Positions 1 through 5,386 of a stretch of DNA of 5,386 nucleotides are shown here, piece by piece; positions within the stretch are counted from its first letter, which is position 1, and each line of letters opens with the position of its first letter. The translations under genes and the position numbers were made by a program. The DNA comes from Fimbriimonadales bacterium. GTDB lineage: Bacteria > Armatimonadota > Fimbriimonadia > Fimbriimonadales > Fimbriimonadaceae. The stretch is from assembly GCA_026392145.1 (NCBI GenBank), contig JAPLCS010000324.1, forward strand, positions 1-5,386. Reading direction: 5' to 3'. The notes under the pieces were generated by a model. The model was not told the DNA's origin and ran no database searches. It saw nothing but the letters and a program-made list of their open reading frames with translations.

Positions 1-1679
1 ACTTTGGCTAGTCTGCCATTCAAGAACATCTTGTTGCTGAGCATCAAGTCTTTGAACGTGCCGTTGGGTGAACCTGCCGAAGTTTGTAGGAACAGATCAA
101 GTGAGGTTCGCAAATCATTTACGGTTTGTTCATTAAATTCGGGAAAAAGGGATTTACTTTTGTTGATATCGGGAATCTCGTCAATTTTCAACCAGAGCAT
201 TAGGAAGTCACGAAATTTTGCCCATGCTCTTGGATGATTTACCATTCTCTCGGCTTGGCGGCGAATCCCTTCTTCTGTAGCAAGGGTGCCATTGCCAGCT
301 GCCCCGCGAAGTTCACCGTCTGGAATGGTGTCCCAAAGGGAAAGTGCCAATTCTGAAGCAATAGAATATGGGCTTCTATCCTCAGGAGTGTGATAAAGAA
401 AACGCGGGGACTTTAGAGCGAGAATGACCACTTTCCGCACAGACAGGCTGATATCAACTCCATTAGCAAAGTGCTTGTTGACGTACTTTTCTTCTAGGTC
501 TGGGGTGAGTGGCTGTCGAAAAGCTCGAGTCACAAAATTCTTACAGAATGATTTGATTTTTTCCACGTTGTCCGGAGCTTGTTCACTGGTTTGGGAAAGA
601 TTGAAAATGTTCTTATCGATAAAGTCTGCTGCCTCCAGTACCGCAGAGGTCACCGAATCATCCCAGCTTTTTGTCACTGAATTACCACGTTCATAACCTA
701 TACTTCGGTCATCAGCTGGAAACTTGGTTTCTACTACGTACGTCGTCCCCATTCCGCTAGGGTAGAGGTACTGGCTGGGTATGACTTCAGGGGCACCCTT
801 TGGACGTCTCCACTTGAGCCTGAAAAAAGCTGGTTTCAGTTCGGGCTTTTTCTTGGTAGGATCGATATTTACGCCTTGTTGGGCTTTCGCAAAGTCGATA
901 TAGATGGGATAGGCTCGACCCCCGATGAGTGTTATCGTACTTTTGAATTCTGTGTCATTGCCTGATTTAACCCATGCGTCCACAAGAGGAGTTTTCCAGC
1001 CATTCACAAAAACTTTGACAGCGTGGTCCGTTTCGGCAATGAATTCGTAGTCACCAGTTTCAGGAGCGACAACGCTTCCCGACCAAATAATAGAATATTC
1101 TTTTCCATCCATTTTTTCGGGAGCCGGTCCACCGGTTCCAAAGTCAAAGTTGACCTCAGGATCCGTACGCTCAACCAACAAGTTCTCTTTCTTTTTCTCC
1201 CTGGTTTTATAAATTTGTGCCTTTAACCCACCGGCATTTCCTGAAACCACAGGATTCCATTCGTTAGTGTTGATCAAATCTGCCACTGCATTTTTGAACT
1301 GCTTAACTGTGAGTCGAGACAGTGTTAATCTGGCTGGCCGATTTCTTTCCTGAGCAAGCGGCGAATAGAATTCGTTGTGGATGAAACCTGCGACTAGCTT
1401 TGCCTCGGAAACAGGTGTTTTTTTAGCACCGGGAGGCATAGAAGTTGCAATGTATTTGGAGAGTTCCTCAATTGTAAGGTCCCCCGCAAGTGGACTTGAA
1501 TACCCTGCGCCACCTTGTCCTCCAGGACCGTGACAGGGAGCACACTTCTTTGTGAAAAGGGTTTTGCCATCATTACTAGCGTTGGTAGGTGCTTTCTTTG
1601 CTTGAGGCGCGGCAAGAGCGAGAATCATCAAAAGCGATGACCCTAGACTAATTGAAAGTCGTGATTGAAGTGGTTTCAT
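1..1679 (-). CDS. Secreted cytochrome c / PA14 / DUF1592 protein, C-terminus beyond window
   Basis: The reading frame is open from ATG at 1679 to the left edge (559 codons, no stop), so the gene is 3'-partial. Residues 1-27 look like a signal peptide: basic start, hydrophobic core, Ala-rich cleavage region. A class I haem c site CAPCH follows at 46-50, with likely axial Met81 in TSMPPG, as in the short cytochrome modules of Planctomycetota-type proteins. Residues ~117-137 (RLTLSRLTVKQF) resemble DUF1587. Residues ~151-306 form a PA14 domain (GLKAQIY, WSGSVVAPETGDYEF, VFVNGW), a fold often linked to carbohydrate binding. DUF1595-like sequence follows at ~370-405 (VTRAFRQPLTP), then DUF1592 from ~414 (SPRFLY, SLWDTIPDGEL, LFPEF) to the edge. 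DUF1588 and DUF1585 would be expected next. Likely an extracytoplasmic haem protein; its substrate and reaction are unknown in the family. In related genomes a DUF1552 gene often lies directly downstream, which would be outside this window. Domain calls are from motif recognition, not a profile search. Confidence 0.9.
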   Translation of the reverse strand, partial: MKPLQSRLSISLGSSLLMILALAAPQAKKAPTNASNDGKTLFTKKCAPCHGPGGQGGAGYSSPLAGDLTIEELSKYIATSMPPGAKKTPVSEAKLVAGFIHNEFYSPLAQERNRPARLTLSRLTVKQFKNAVADLINTNEWNPVVSGNAGGLKAQIYKTREKKKENLLVERTDPEVNFDFGTGGPAPEKMDGKEYSIIWSGSVVAPETGDYEFIAETDHAVKVFVNGWKTPLVDAWVKSGNDTEFKSTITLIGGRAYPIYIDFAKAQQGVNIDPTKKKPELKPAFFRLKWRRPKGAPEVIPSQYLYPSGMGTTYVVETKFPADDRSIGYERGNSVTKSWDDSVTSAVLEAADFIDKNIFNLSQTSEQAPDNVEKIKSFCKNFVTRAFRQPLTPDLEEKYVNKHFANGVDISLSVRKVVILALKSPRFLYHTPEDRSPYSIASELALSLWDTIPDGELRGAAGNGTLATEEGIRRQAERMVNHPRAWAKFRDFLMLWLKIDEIPDINKSKSLFPEFNEQTVNDLRTSLDLFLQTSAGSPNGTFKDLMLSNKMFLNGRLAK

Positions 1680-1682
1680 TCG

Positions 1683-1690
1683 CCTTTCTC
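1683..1690 (-). promoter_or_regulatory. Ribosome binding site of the cytochrome/DUF1592 gene
   Basis: Read on the minus strand, GAGAAAGG lies three bases before the ATG at 1679. It is a good purine-rich Shine-Dalgarno match with somewhat short spacing. Together with the signal peptide that begins right at this ATG, it fixes the start. Confidence 0.6.
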
Positions 1691-1803
1691 TCACCAACGG
1701 CTAGGCAAATCAGAGTGTTTGAACCTATCGTTTCTATCTTACACTAGAGTTGAATTGATTCTGCTTGCTACTCAAAGTCCAAATGAGCAGTAAGTTCCAC
1801 AAG

Positions 1804-1834
1804 TTGAGATTGTTATCCTTGCTAAACTATCGTT
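1804..1834 (+). promoter_or_regulatory. Candidate extended -10 promoter giving a leaderless transcript
   Basis: TG-C-TAAACT at 1820-1828 matches the extended -10 pattern TGnTATAAT, with 4 of 6 hexamer positions matching. The only -35-like element upstream is TTGAGA at 1804-1809, and its 13-base spacer is too short for a normal sigma-70 promoter. The promoter would therefore have to rely on the extended -10. A start about seven bases after the hexamer would fall on the GTG at 1835, and there is no Shine-Dalgarno sequence before that GTG, which together suggest a leaderless mRNA. The rest of the divergent intergenic region (1680-1834) shows only weaker hexamers, and I could not pick a promoter for the leftward gene. 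Confidence 0.3.
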
Positions 1835-1945
1835 GTGCTAGAAGTCGCACTTAATTTTCTTACCGAAGAGGTAAAGCCTGTCGCTCATGCTTTAGATGCA
1901 GAGCCGGCGGAAATGAAGCGAATTTTTGGGCCCGAATATATCTGA
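1835..1945 (+). pseudogene. N-terminal piece of the acyl-CoA-dehydrogenase-like gene, out of frame with its body
   Basis: This frame begins with GTG at 1835, just after an in-frame TAA at 1823, and ends at TGA 1943-1945 after 36 codons. Its translation reads like the first helix of an acyl-CoA dehydrogenase: VALNFLTEEVKPVAHALD matches the family's pattern of a hydrophobic helix, then EEV-P-A, then LD. The downstream body continues in the +1 frame, and the two frames overlap at 1917-1942. Dropping one T from the five-T run at 1923-1927 would join them as MKRILGPNISERDF. Compared with my recollection of the family, the joined protein still lacks roughly 15-20 residues that normally sit before the 'GP-IS' segment, so a small out-of-frame deletion is more likely than a single-base error. 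I take this as part of the same gene, not as a separate small protein. Confidence 0.6.
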
Positions 1946-2825
1946 AAGAGACTTCCGTTTTTTCCAAGAGGAAATAGCACGTGCATCTGGAGCTTTGGCA
2001 TTTCTGCAAACTCAGCACCAAAGCGCCGTCAATATGCTGGGTAAGCATGCCAGTGCAGAGCTTAGATCACAGTATTTGCCACTCATGGATTCTCAACTTT
2101 GTGTCGGAGTTGGTTTCTCTCAACTAAGACGCTCTGGTCCACCTATTTGCAGAGCGACTAAAGTTGTAGGAGGCTATCAAATTTCGGGTCAAGTACCTTG
2201 GATAACCGGTTTTGGTTACTTTGACGAATACGTTCTCGGCGCTTCTCTTGACGATGGGTGTGCAGTCTTTGGTCTAGTTCCGTTAATGGATTGTGAAGGG
2301 CAGGTGCTTAGCCAACCTATGGAATTGACAGCAATGCAAGCAGCATGCACTGTGACTGCCGAATTGAAAAACTATTTCCTTACCGATGAGAAGGTTGCTT
2401 TTGTCAAGCCCCCTGACTGGATGCGAGCAAATGATGCATTTAATGTGACTTTGCAGGGACATTTTGCTATTGGCTGCGCGAAGGCTGGAGTTGATATTGT
2501 TCGCACTAACGCAGAAAAGAAGGGAAGCGAATTCCTTGCGAATTCAGCAGAAAGACTTTGGACCGAAATTGAATCCTGTCGTCATCAACTGGTTGAAACT
2601 CAGCAAGATTTTAAGGAAGAAACTACTCAGAAACGTCTGGAGCTCAGAGCTTGGGCAATTGAATTGATGATGAGGTGTGCTCACGCTGGAGTCGTGAGTA
2701 GTAGTGGAGCTGCTAATTACGCTGAGCATCCTGCCGGTCGGGTGCTACGCGAGGCGATTGTATTTTCTGTCAGTGCCCAGACTGGAGCCATCATGGAGTG
2801 CACTCTTAATCGACTAGTTCGATAG
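1926..2825 (+). CDS. Acyl-CoA-dehydrogenase-like flavoprotein, main body; gene appears frameshifted near its 5' end
   Basis: This is the long open frame; it is free of stops from 1917, and TTG at 1926 is only a nominal start with no good ribosome binding site. True coding probably began at GTG 1835 in another frame. Numbered from 1926, residues 8-35 are the end of the N-terminal helical domain (FQEEIARASGALAFLQTQHQSA). Residues ~59-160 form the middle beta domain with GVGFSQLRR in place of the usual FALTEP-GSD, and the FAD-contacting WITG at 92-95. Residues ~170-299 form the C-terminal helical bundle (HPAGRVLREAIVF). The family uses FAD to oxidise acyl-CoA thioesters. Here SAQT (283-286) occupies the place of YEGT, which carries the catalytic Glu in medium-chain enzymes, so ordinary dehydrogenase activity is doubtful. 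At 299 residues (about 329 if joined) it is shorter than the usual ~380. It stands alone, divergent from the gene on its left and convergent with the one on its right. Fold assignment is firm; substrate and activity are unknown, and the gene may be inactive. Confidence 0.8.
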   Translation: MGPNISERDFRFFQEEIARASGALAFLQTQHQSAVNMLGKHASAELRSQYLPLMDSQLCVGVGFSQLRRSGPPICRATKVVGGYQISGQVPWITGFGYFDEYVLGASLDDGCAVFGLVPLMDCEGQVLSQPMELTAMQAACTVTAELKNYFLTDEKVAFVKPPDWMRANDAFNVTLQGHFAIGCAKAGVDIVRTNAEKKGSEFLANSAERLWTEIESCRHQLVETQQDFKEETTQKRLELRAWAIELMMRCAHAGVVSSSGAANYAEHPAGRVLREAIVFSVSAQTGAIMECTLNRLVR

Positions 2826-2834
2826 TATGCAGTT

Positions 2835-2871
2835 AAGAGACTGGCCCGCTAATCTTGCACGCCAGTCTCTT
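2835..2871 (+). terminator. Hairpin terminator between convergent genes
   Basis: An 11-bp perfect stem (2835-2845 with 2861-2871, arm AAGAGACTGGC) encloses a 15-base loop and begins nine bases after the TAG of the acyl-CoA-dehydrogenase-like gene. On the plus strand it is followed by the pyrimidine-rich TTCCTTTCTC, an interrupted U-tract, so it best serves the rightward gene. The same hairpin lies 13 bases past the stop of the leftward protease gene but has no T-run on that side; it could still act weakly in both directions. Confidence 0.65.
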
Positions 2872-2884
2872 TCCTTTCTCTGAG

Positions 2885-5386
2885 TTACTTGATGGTTTTG
2901 AGAAGTTCTGTTACCGCTCGTTCAATTTGAAGGTCACGGTTGTTGAACCATGCGTTGGGGTCGAACCATACCAGATGATCTGGTCGTCGACCGTTGTTCT
3001 CAAGGTTCTCGCCATTGATCGCGTAGGCTCCGATAGAAGGCATTCTGATGGTGCCACCGTCCCACAGTGAAAATGCACCTGTTCCAATCACATAACCAGG
3101 AGTTCTCTCTCCAACAATGGGACCAAGTTTCAGCTTTCTGAATCCTTCAGCAATTACTTCCGCATTAGAGAATGAAAAGGTATTAACCATGAGTGCGGTT
3201 GGTAACTCAAGTGCGTCCGCCCGATAGATGTTTTCGCTGAGTTTGACTCCAAATTCACCTCGAGTAGTTCGCATAAGCCAAGGAGTTCTCACGAGAACCC
3301 CGAGCACATCTACGGCTGTCGATCCTCCGCCGTTAAATCGGCAGTCGATCACTAAGCCTTGCTTCCCCTCGCCTTGGGTTCGAATTTCTCTCAAGAAAAG
3401 GTCAAGTGAGGCTTGGTCCATGGCTGCAATGTGAACATAACCCAGTTTGCCTTCGCTGAGTTTTTCAACTCGTTCGCGAGTGGTTTTCACGTAGTCTGTA
3501 TATTCAAGTGCCGTTCTTACCGCATTGGCAGATGGCTTTATTGCTACAGTGACTTGCTCTTTGCCTCGCTGAACGACTAGTGTGACTTTCTTGAGTACTG
3601 TTTTGTTCAGAAGTGCTGCAAGTGGAGTTGTACCGACTTTTTCACCATTTACGCTGAGAATCTTGTCGCCTACCATCAATTGAGACGCCGGATGATCTGC
3701 TGGGGAGTTCGGTACTACCCTCGCGACAATCGCTTCTTTCAAGTTGTTTATCGCAACTGGGTCAAGGTCTATTCCCAGGAAACCGGTTGACTCAGTGCCC
3801 GTTCCTGGATAGTCGGTTGGAGGTGCCGTTGAGCCAAGATGCGAGGAGTCGAGCTCTTCCATCATTTCTCCCATCATTCGATAGAAGTCGGTTCGATCAT
3901 AGGCATAGGGAACAAGTGATTTGTATTTAGACTTCAGTCCGTTCCAATCTTTCTTGTTCATGCCTGGATCGTAGTACTGGCGATCCAGGGCCCAACTGAT
4001 CTCTTCGAAAAGAGCGATTTCCTCAGCTTTTGCATCAATCATATATTGGGCGTTCATGCCGATTGGAGCTAACGCTGTGCCACCAGGTGTGAAAGTTGTC
4101 ATCTGACCATTGTTGAGGACATAAAGTTTGCCATTAACGTAGTCAAGTCCTTGAATAGCAAGGCCAGTTGAAGGCAGGATTGGGGTTTCTGTGCCTGTAA
4201 TTGGATTGATGCTGACGAGTCCACTTTCAGTTGTAGCGTAAATGGAACGTCCATCAGGACCAGTCGTGTAGGCTCCACATCCTTTTCTTGTCAACCGTCT
4301 TAATCGTTGATCAATGTTCTTTTCGTCAATTTTGACTTCAACGGCGGGTTTTTCTTTCTTGGCTGTGTCGTCAATTTTGTCCAGATCGTCTTCTGAGAAG
4401 GTGACGTCGGCAGGAATTAAATCAACCACAAACAGATCTCTTTCTTCAAACTCTGGTGACGTGAAGACTAGTCCACGTCCGTTCGCCAAGAACACTGGCA
4501 CCCCTAAAGCACCCTTTTGTGGCTTGTGAACCATGTTTGCAACCGATGTCGATTTTCCAGTTTTTACATCAACTAAGGTCACGACAATTTTTCGACCTTG
4601 GATGAGTCCTAATGCAAGATACTTGCTGTCAGGAGACCAAGTGAACGTTGGACTTCCTGAGTCAATTGAATCTGAGAAATTACCTTTGATTAGCAACTTG
4701 GCATTCGCGCCTGAAGGTTCACAAGTCCAGATTTCTGTATCACCTTTGTGGAAGGCCAGTGTCTTTCCGTCTGGCGACAGGGATGGTGCATGGACATCCA
4801 ACTTAGCATCAGAGAGAAAGTCTTTCGTCGTACCGTCTACTGTTACAGACTTGAGCTTCCGAATTCCACCTCCCATGGCGGTGTAGACCATCGTTTTAGC
4901 ATCTGTCCATGCGGGAGAATAGTCCCTACCAGCGTTTGTGGTCAGTCTTCGGGTAGTGCCTCCTTTTTCAGGCAACATAAAGACATCGCCTCGAGCAGAA
5001 GCAACAATTCGTTTGCCATCTGGAGATATTGAAAATTGGCTGACCCCACCTGCCACAGTAACTTCGAGCATTGGATTGGTTCTTTCATCCGATGGAACGG
5101 TTACAATGACTTCTTTGTCTGTACCCGTCGTGGTGTCCAGCACTCTTAATGTTGATTCGAATTCGTACGCAACATATTTCCCGTCTGATGTAGCACTTGG
5201 GTATCTGCAGGTTCCATTTTTATGATTGGTGAGTGCCTTTTCGTTTTTAACTAGTCGCCATAGGTTGGGGAATCCCCCACGATTGGAAACCGCAATCACA
5301 GAGCCGTCAGCTTGAGGAATAGCAAATTGGTCGGTGAATTCGTTGTTCGTTATTCGCTTATGATTGGTTAGCGGAACGGTATTGTC
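2885..5386 (-). CDS. Tricorn-like S41 protease with beta-propeller and PDZ domain, N-terminus beyond window
   Basis: The frame is open from the right edge to TAA at 2885-2887 (833 visible codons), so it is 5'-partial. The GTG at 5299 lies inside a propeller blade and is not the start. Residues are numbered from the right edge. Residues 1-~440 are TolB/WD40-like propeller blades with repeated SPDGK-type turns (121-125, 204-208, 251-255, 376-380), split by a charged linker at ~332-365. The Tricorn helical core is at ~453-520 (YYDPGM-KKDW). PDZ is at ~535-617 (GFLGIDL, VGDKILSVNG). The S41 catalytic domain is at ~645-830. All four Tricorn catalytic positions can be matched: Ser515-His516 in ELDSSH, nucleophile Ser740 in FSFSNAE, and Glu796 in ENNGRRPD. 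RFNGGG (683-688) fits the oxyanion region. Family knowledge: Tricorn is an oligomeric serine protease that degrades oligopeptides. Archaeal Tricorn is just over 1,000 residues long, so about 200-250 may be missing here. Cellular location cannot be judged because any signal peptide would be off-window. Confidence 0.92.
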   Translation of the reverse strand, partial: DNTVPLTNHKRITNNEFTDQFAIPQADGSVIAVSNRGGFPNLWRLVKNEKALTNHKNGTCRYPSATSDGKYVAYEFESTLRVLDTTTGTDKEVIVTVPSDERTNPMLEVTVAGGVSQFSISPDGKRIVASARGDVFMLPEKGGTTRRLTTNAGRDYSPAWTDAKTMVYTAMGGGIRKLKSVTVDGTTKDFLSDAKLDVHAPSLSPDGKTLAFHKGDTEIWTCEPSGANAKLLIKGNFSDSIDSGSPTFTWSPDSKYLALGLIQGRKIVVTLVDVKTGKSTSVANMVHKPQKGALGVPVFLANGRGLVFTSPEFEERDLFVVDLIPADVTFSEDDLDKIDDTAKKEKPAVEVKIDEKNIDQRLRRLTRKGCGAYTTGPDGRSIYATTESGLVSINPITGTETPILPSTGLAIQGLDYVNGKLYVLNNGQMTTFTPGGTALAPIGMNAQYMIDAKAEEIALFEEISWALDRQYYDPGMNKKDWNGLKSKYKSLVPYAYDRTDFYRMMGEMMEELDSSHLGSTAPPTDYPGTGTESTGFLGIDLDPVAINNLKEAIVARVVPNSPADHPASQLMVGDKILSVNGEKVGTTPLAALLNKTVLKKVTLVVQRGKEQVTVAIKPSANAVRTALEYTDYVKTTRERVEKLSEGKLGYVHIAAMDQASLDLFLREIRTQGEGKQGLVIDCRFNGGGSTAVDVLGVLVRTPWLMRTTRGEFGVKLSENIYRADALELPTALMVNTFSFSNAEVIAEGFRKLKLGPIVGERTPGYVIGTGAFSLWDGGTIRMPSIGAYAINGENLENNGRRPDHLVWFDPNAWFNNRDLQIERAVTELLKTIK

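Noticed and set aside
424..696. Plus-strand open frame of 90 codons
   Set aside because: It lies wholly antisense to the DUF1595/DUF1592 part of the leftward gene, has no recognisable motif, and the minus-strand frame is clearly coding.
1394..1615. Minus-strand open frame of 73 codons in another frame
   Set aside because: It overlaps the haem-binding region of the cytochrome gene on the same strand; the frame with CAPCH and the signal peptide is the real one.
1719..1745. TTGAAC and TACACT as a plus-strand sigma-70 promoter
   Set aside because: Each hexamer matches only 4 of 6 positions and the spacer is 15 bases. The site is also about 90 bases before the start codon, so support is too weak.
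1783..1854. ATG-started 23-codon plus-strand frame in the divergent intergenic region
   Set aside because: It is short, has no ribosome binding site, and its translation shows no pattern. It could only be a chance frame or an unproven leader peptide.
1919..1945. Programmed +1 ribosomal frameshift in the acyl-CoA-dehydrogenase-like gene
   Set aside because: I see no known slippery motif, no stop codon placed to stimulate slippage at the junction, and no obvious stem-loop. The apparent loss of residues fits a disabling mutation better.
4533..5225. Three overlapping plus-strand open frames of 94-117 codons (4533-4886, 4748-5032, 4938-5225)
   Set aside because: They lie antisense to the propeller region, whose repeated SPDGK turns are on the minus strand; their translations show no domain features.
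5297..5299. GTG as the start of the Tricorn-like protein
   Set aside because: The frame stays open to the right edge and the 29 upstream residues read as a normal propeller blade (for example NEFTDQFAIPQADGS). The start is therefore off-window.

Overview
The window holds three protein-coding loci and no RNA genes, CRISPR arrays or mobile elements that I can support. Both outer genes run off the window. The gene content points to a bacterium of the Armatimonadota/Planctomycetota/Verrucomicrobiota type. The evidence is a secreted haem-c protein with the DUF1587-PA14-DUF1595-DUF1592 architecture typical of those phyla, a large bacterial Tricorn-type S41 protease, and an acyl-CoA-dehydrogenase-like protein of an atypical subgroup. 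Base composition looks moderate, slightly under half G+C by eye. The phylum is inferred from domain types only; Acidobacteriota cannot be excluded.

Layout. Positions 1-1679, minus strand: the N-terminal 559 residues of a secreted cytochrome c/PA14/DUF1592 protein, whose C-terminus lies beyond the left edge. Positions 1680-1834: a divergent intergenic region with a good Shine-Dalgarno sequence for the leftward gene and a candidate extended -10 promoter for the rightward gene. Positions 1835-2825, plus strand: an acyl-CoA-dehydrogenase-like gene whose N-terminal piece (1835-1945) and main body (1926-2825) are in different frames, apparently a frameshift, probably with loss of a short segment. 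Positions 2826-2884: a short convergent gap with an 11-bp perfect-stem hairpin. Positions 2885-5386, minus strand: a Tricorn-like protease (beta-propeller, helical core, PDZ, S41 domain) with its complete catalytic tetrad; its N-terminus lies beyond the right edge.

The three genes are divergent, then convergent, so they form no operon with one another and the window gives no evidence that they share a pathway. The two outer proteins would fit a lifestyle of extracytoplasmic polymer or protein breakdown. I see no convincing new multi-gene system. The strongest points for a second look are the broken acyl-CoA-dehydrogenase-like gene, its missing canonical catalytic glutamate, and its possible leaderless GTG start.
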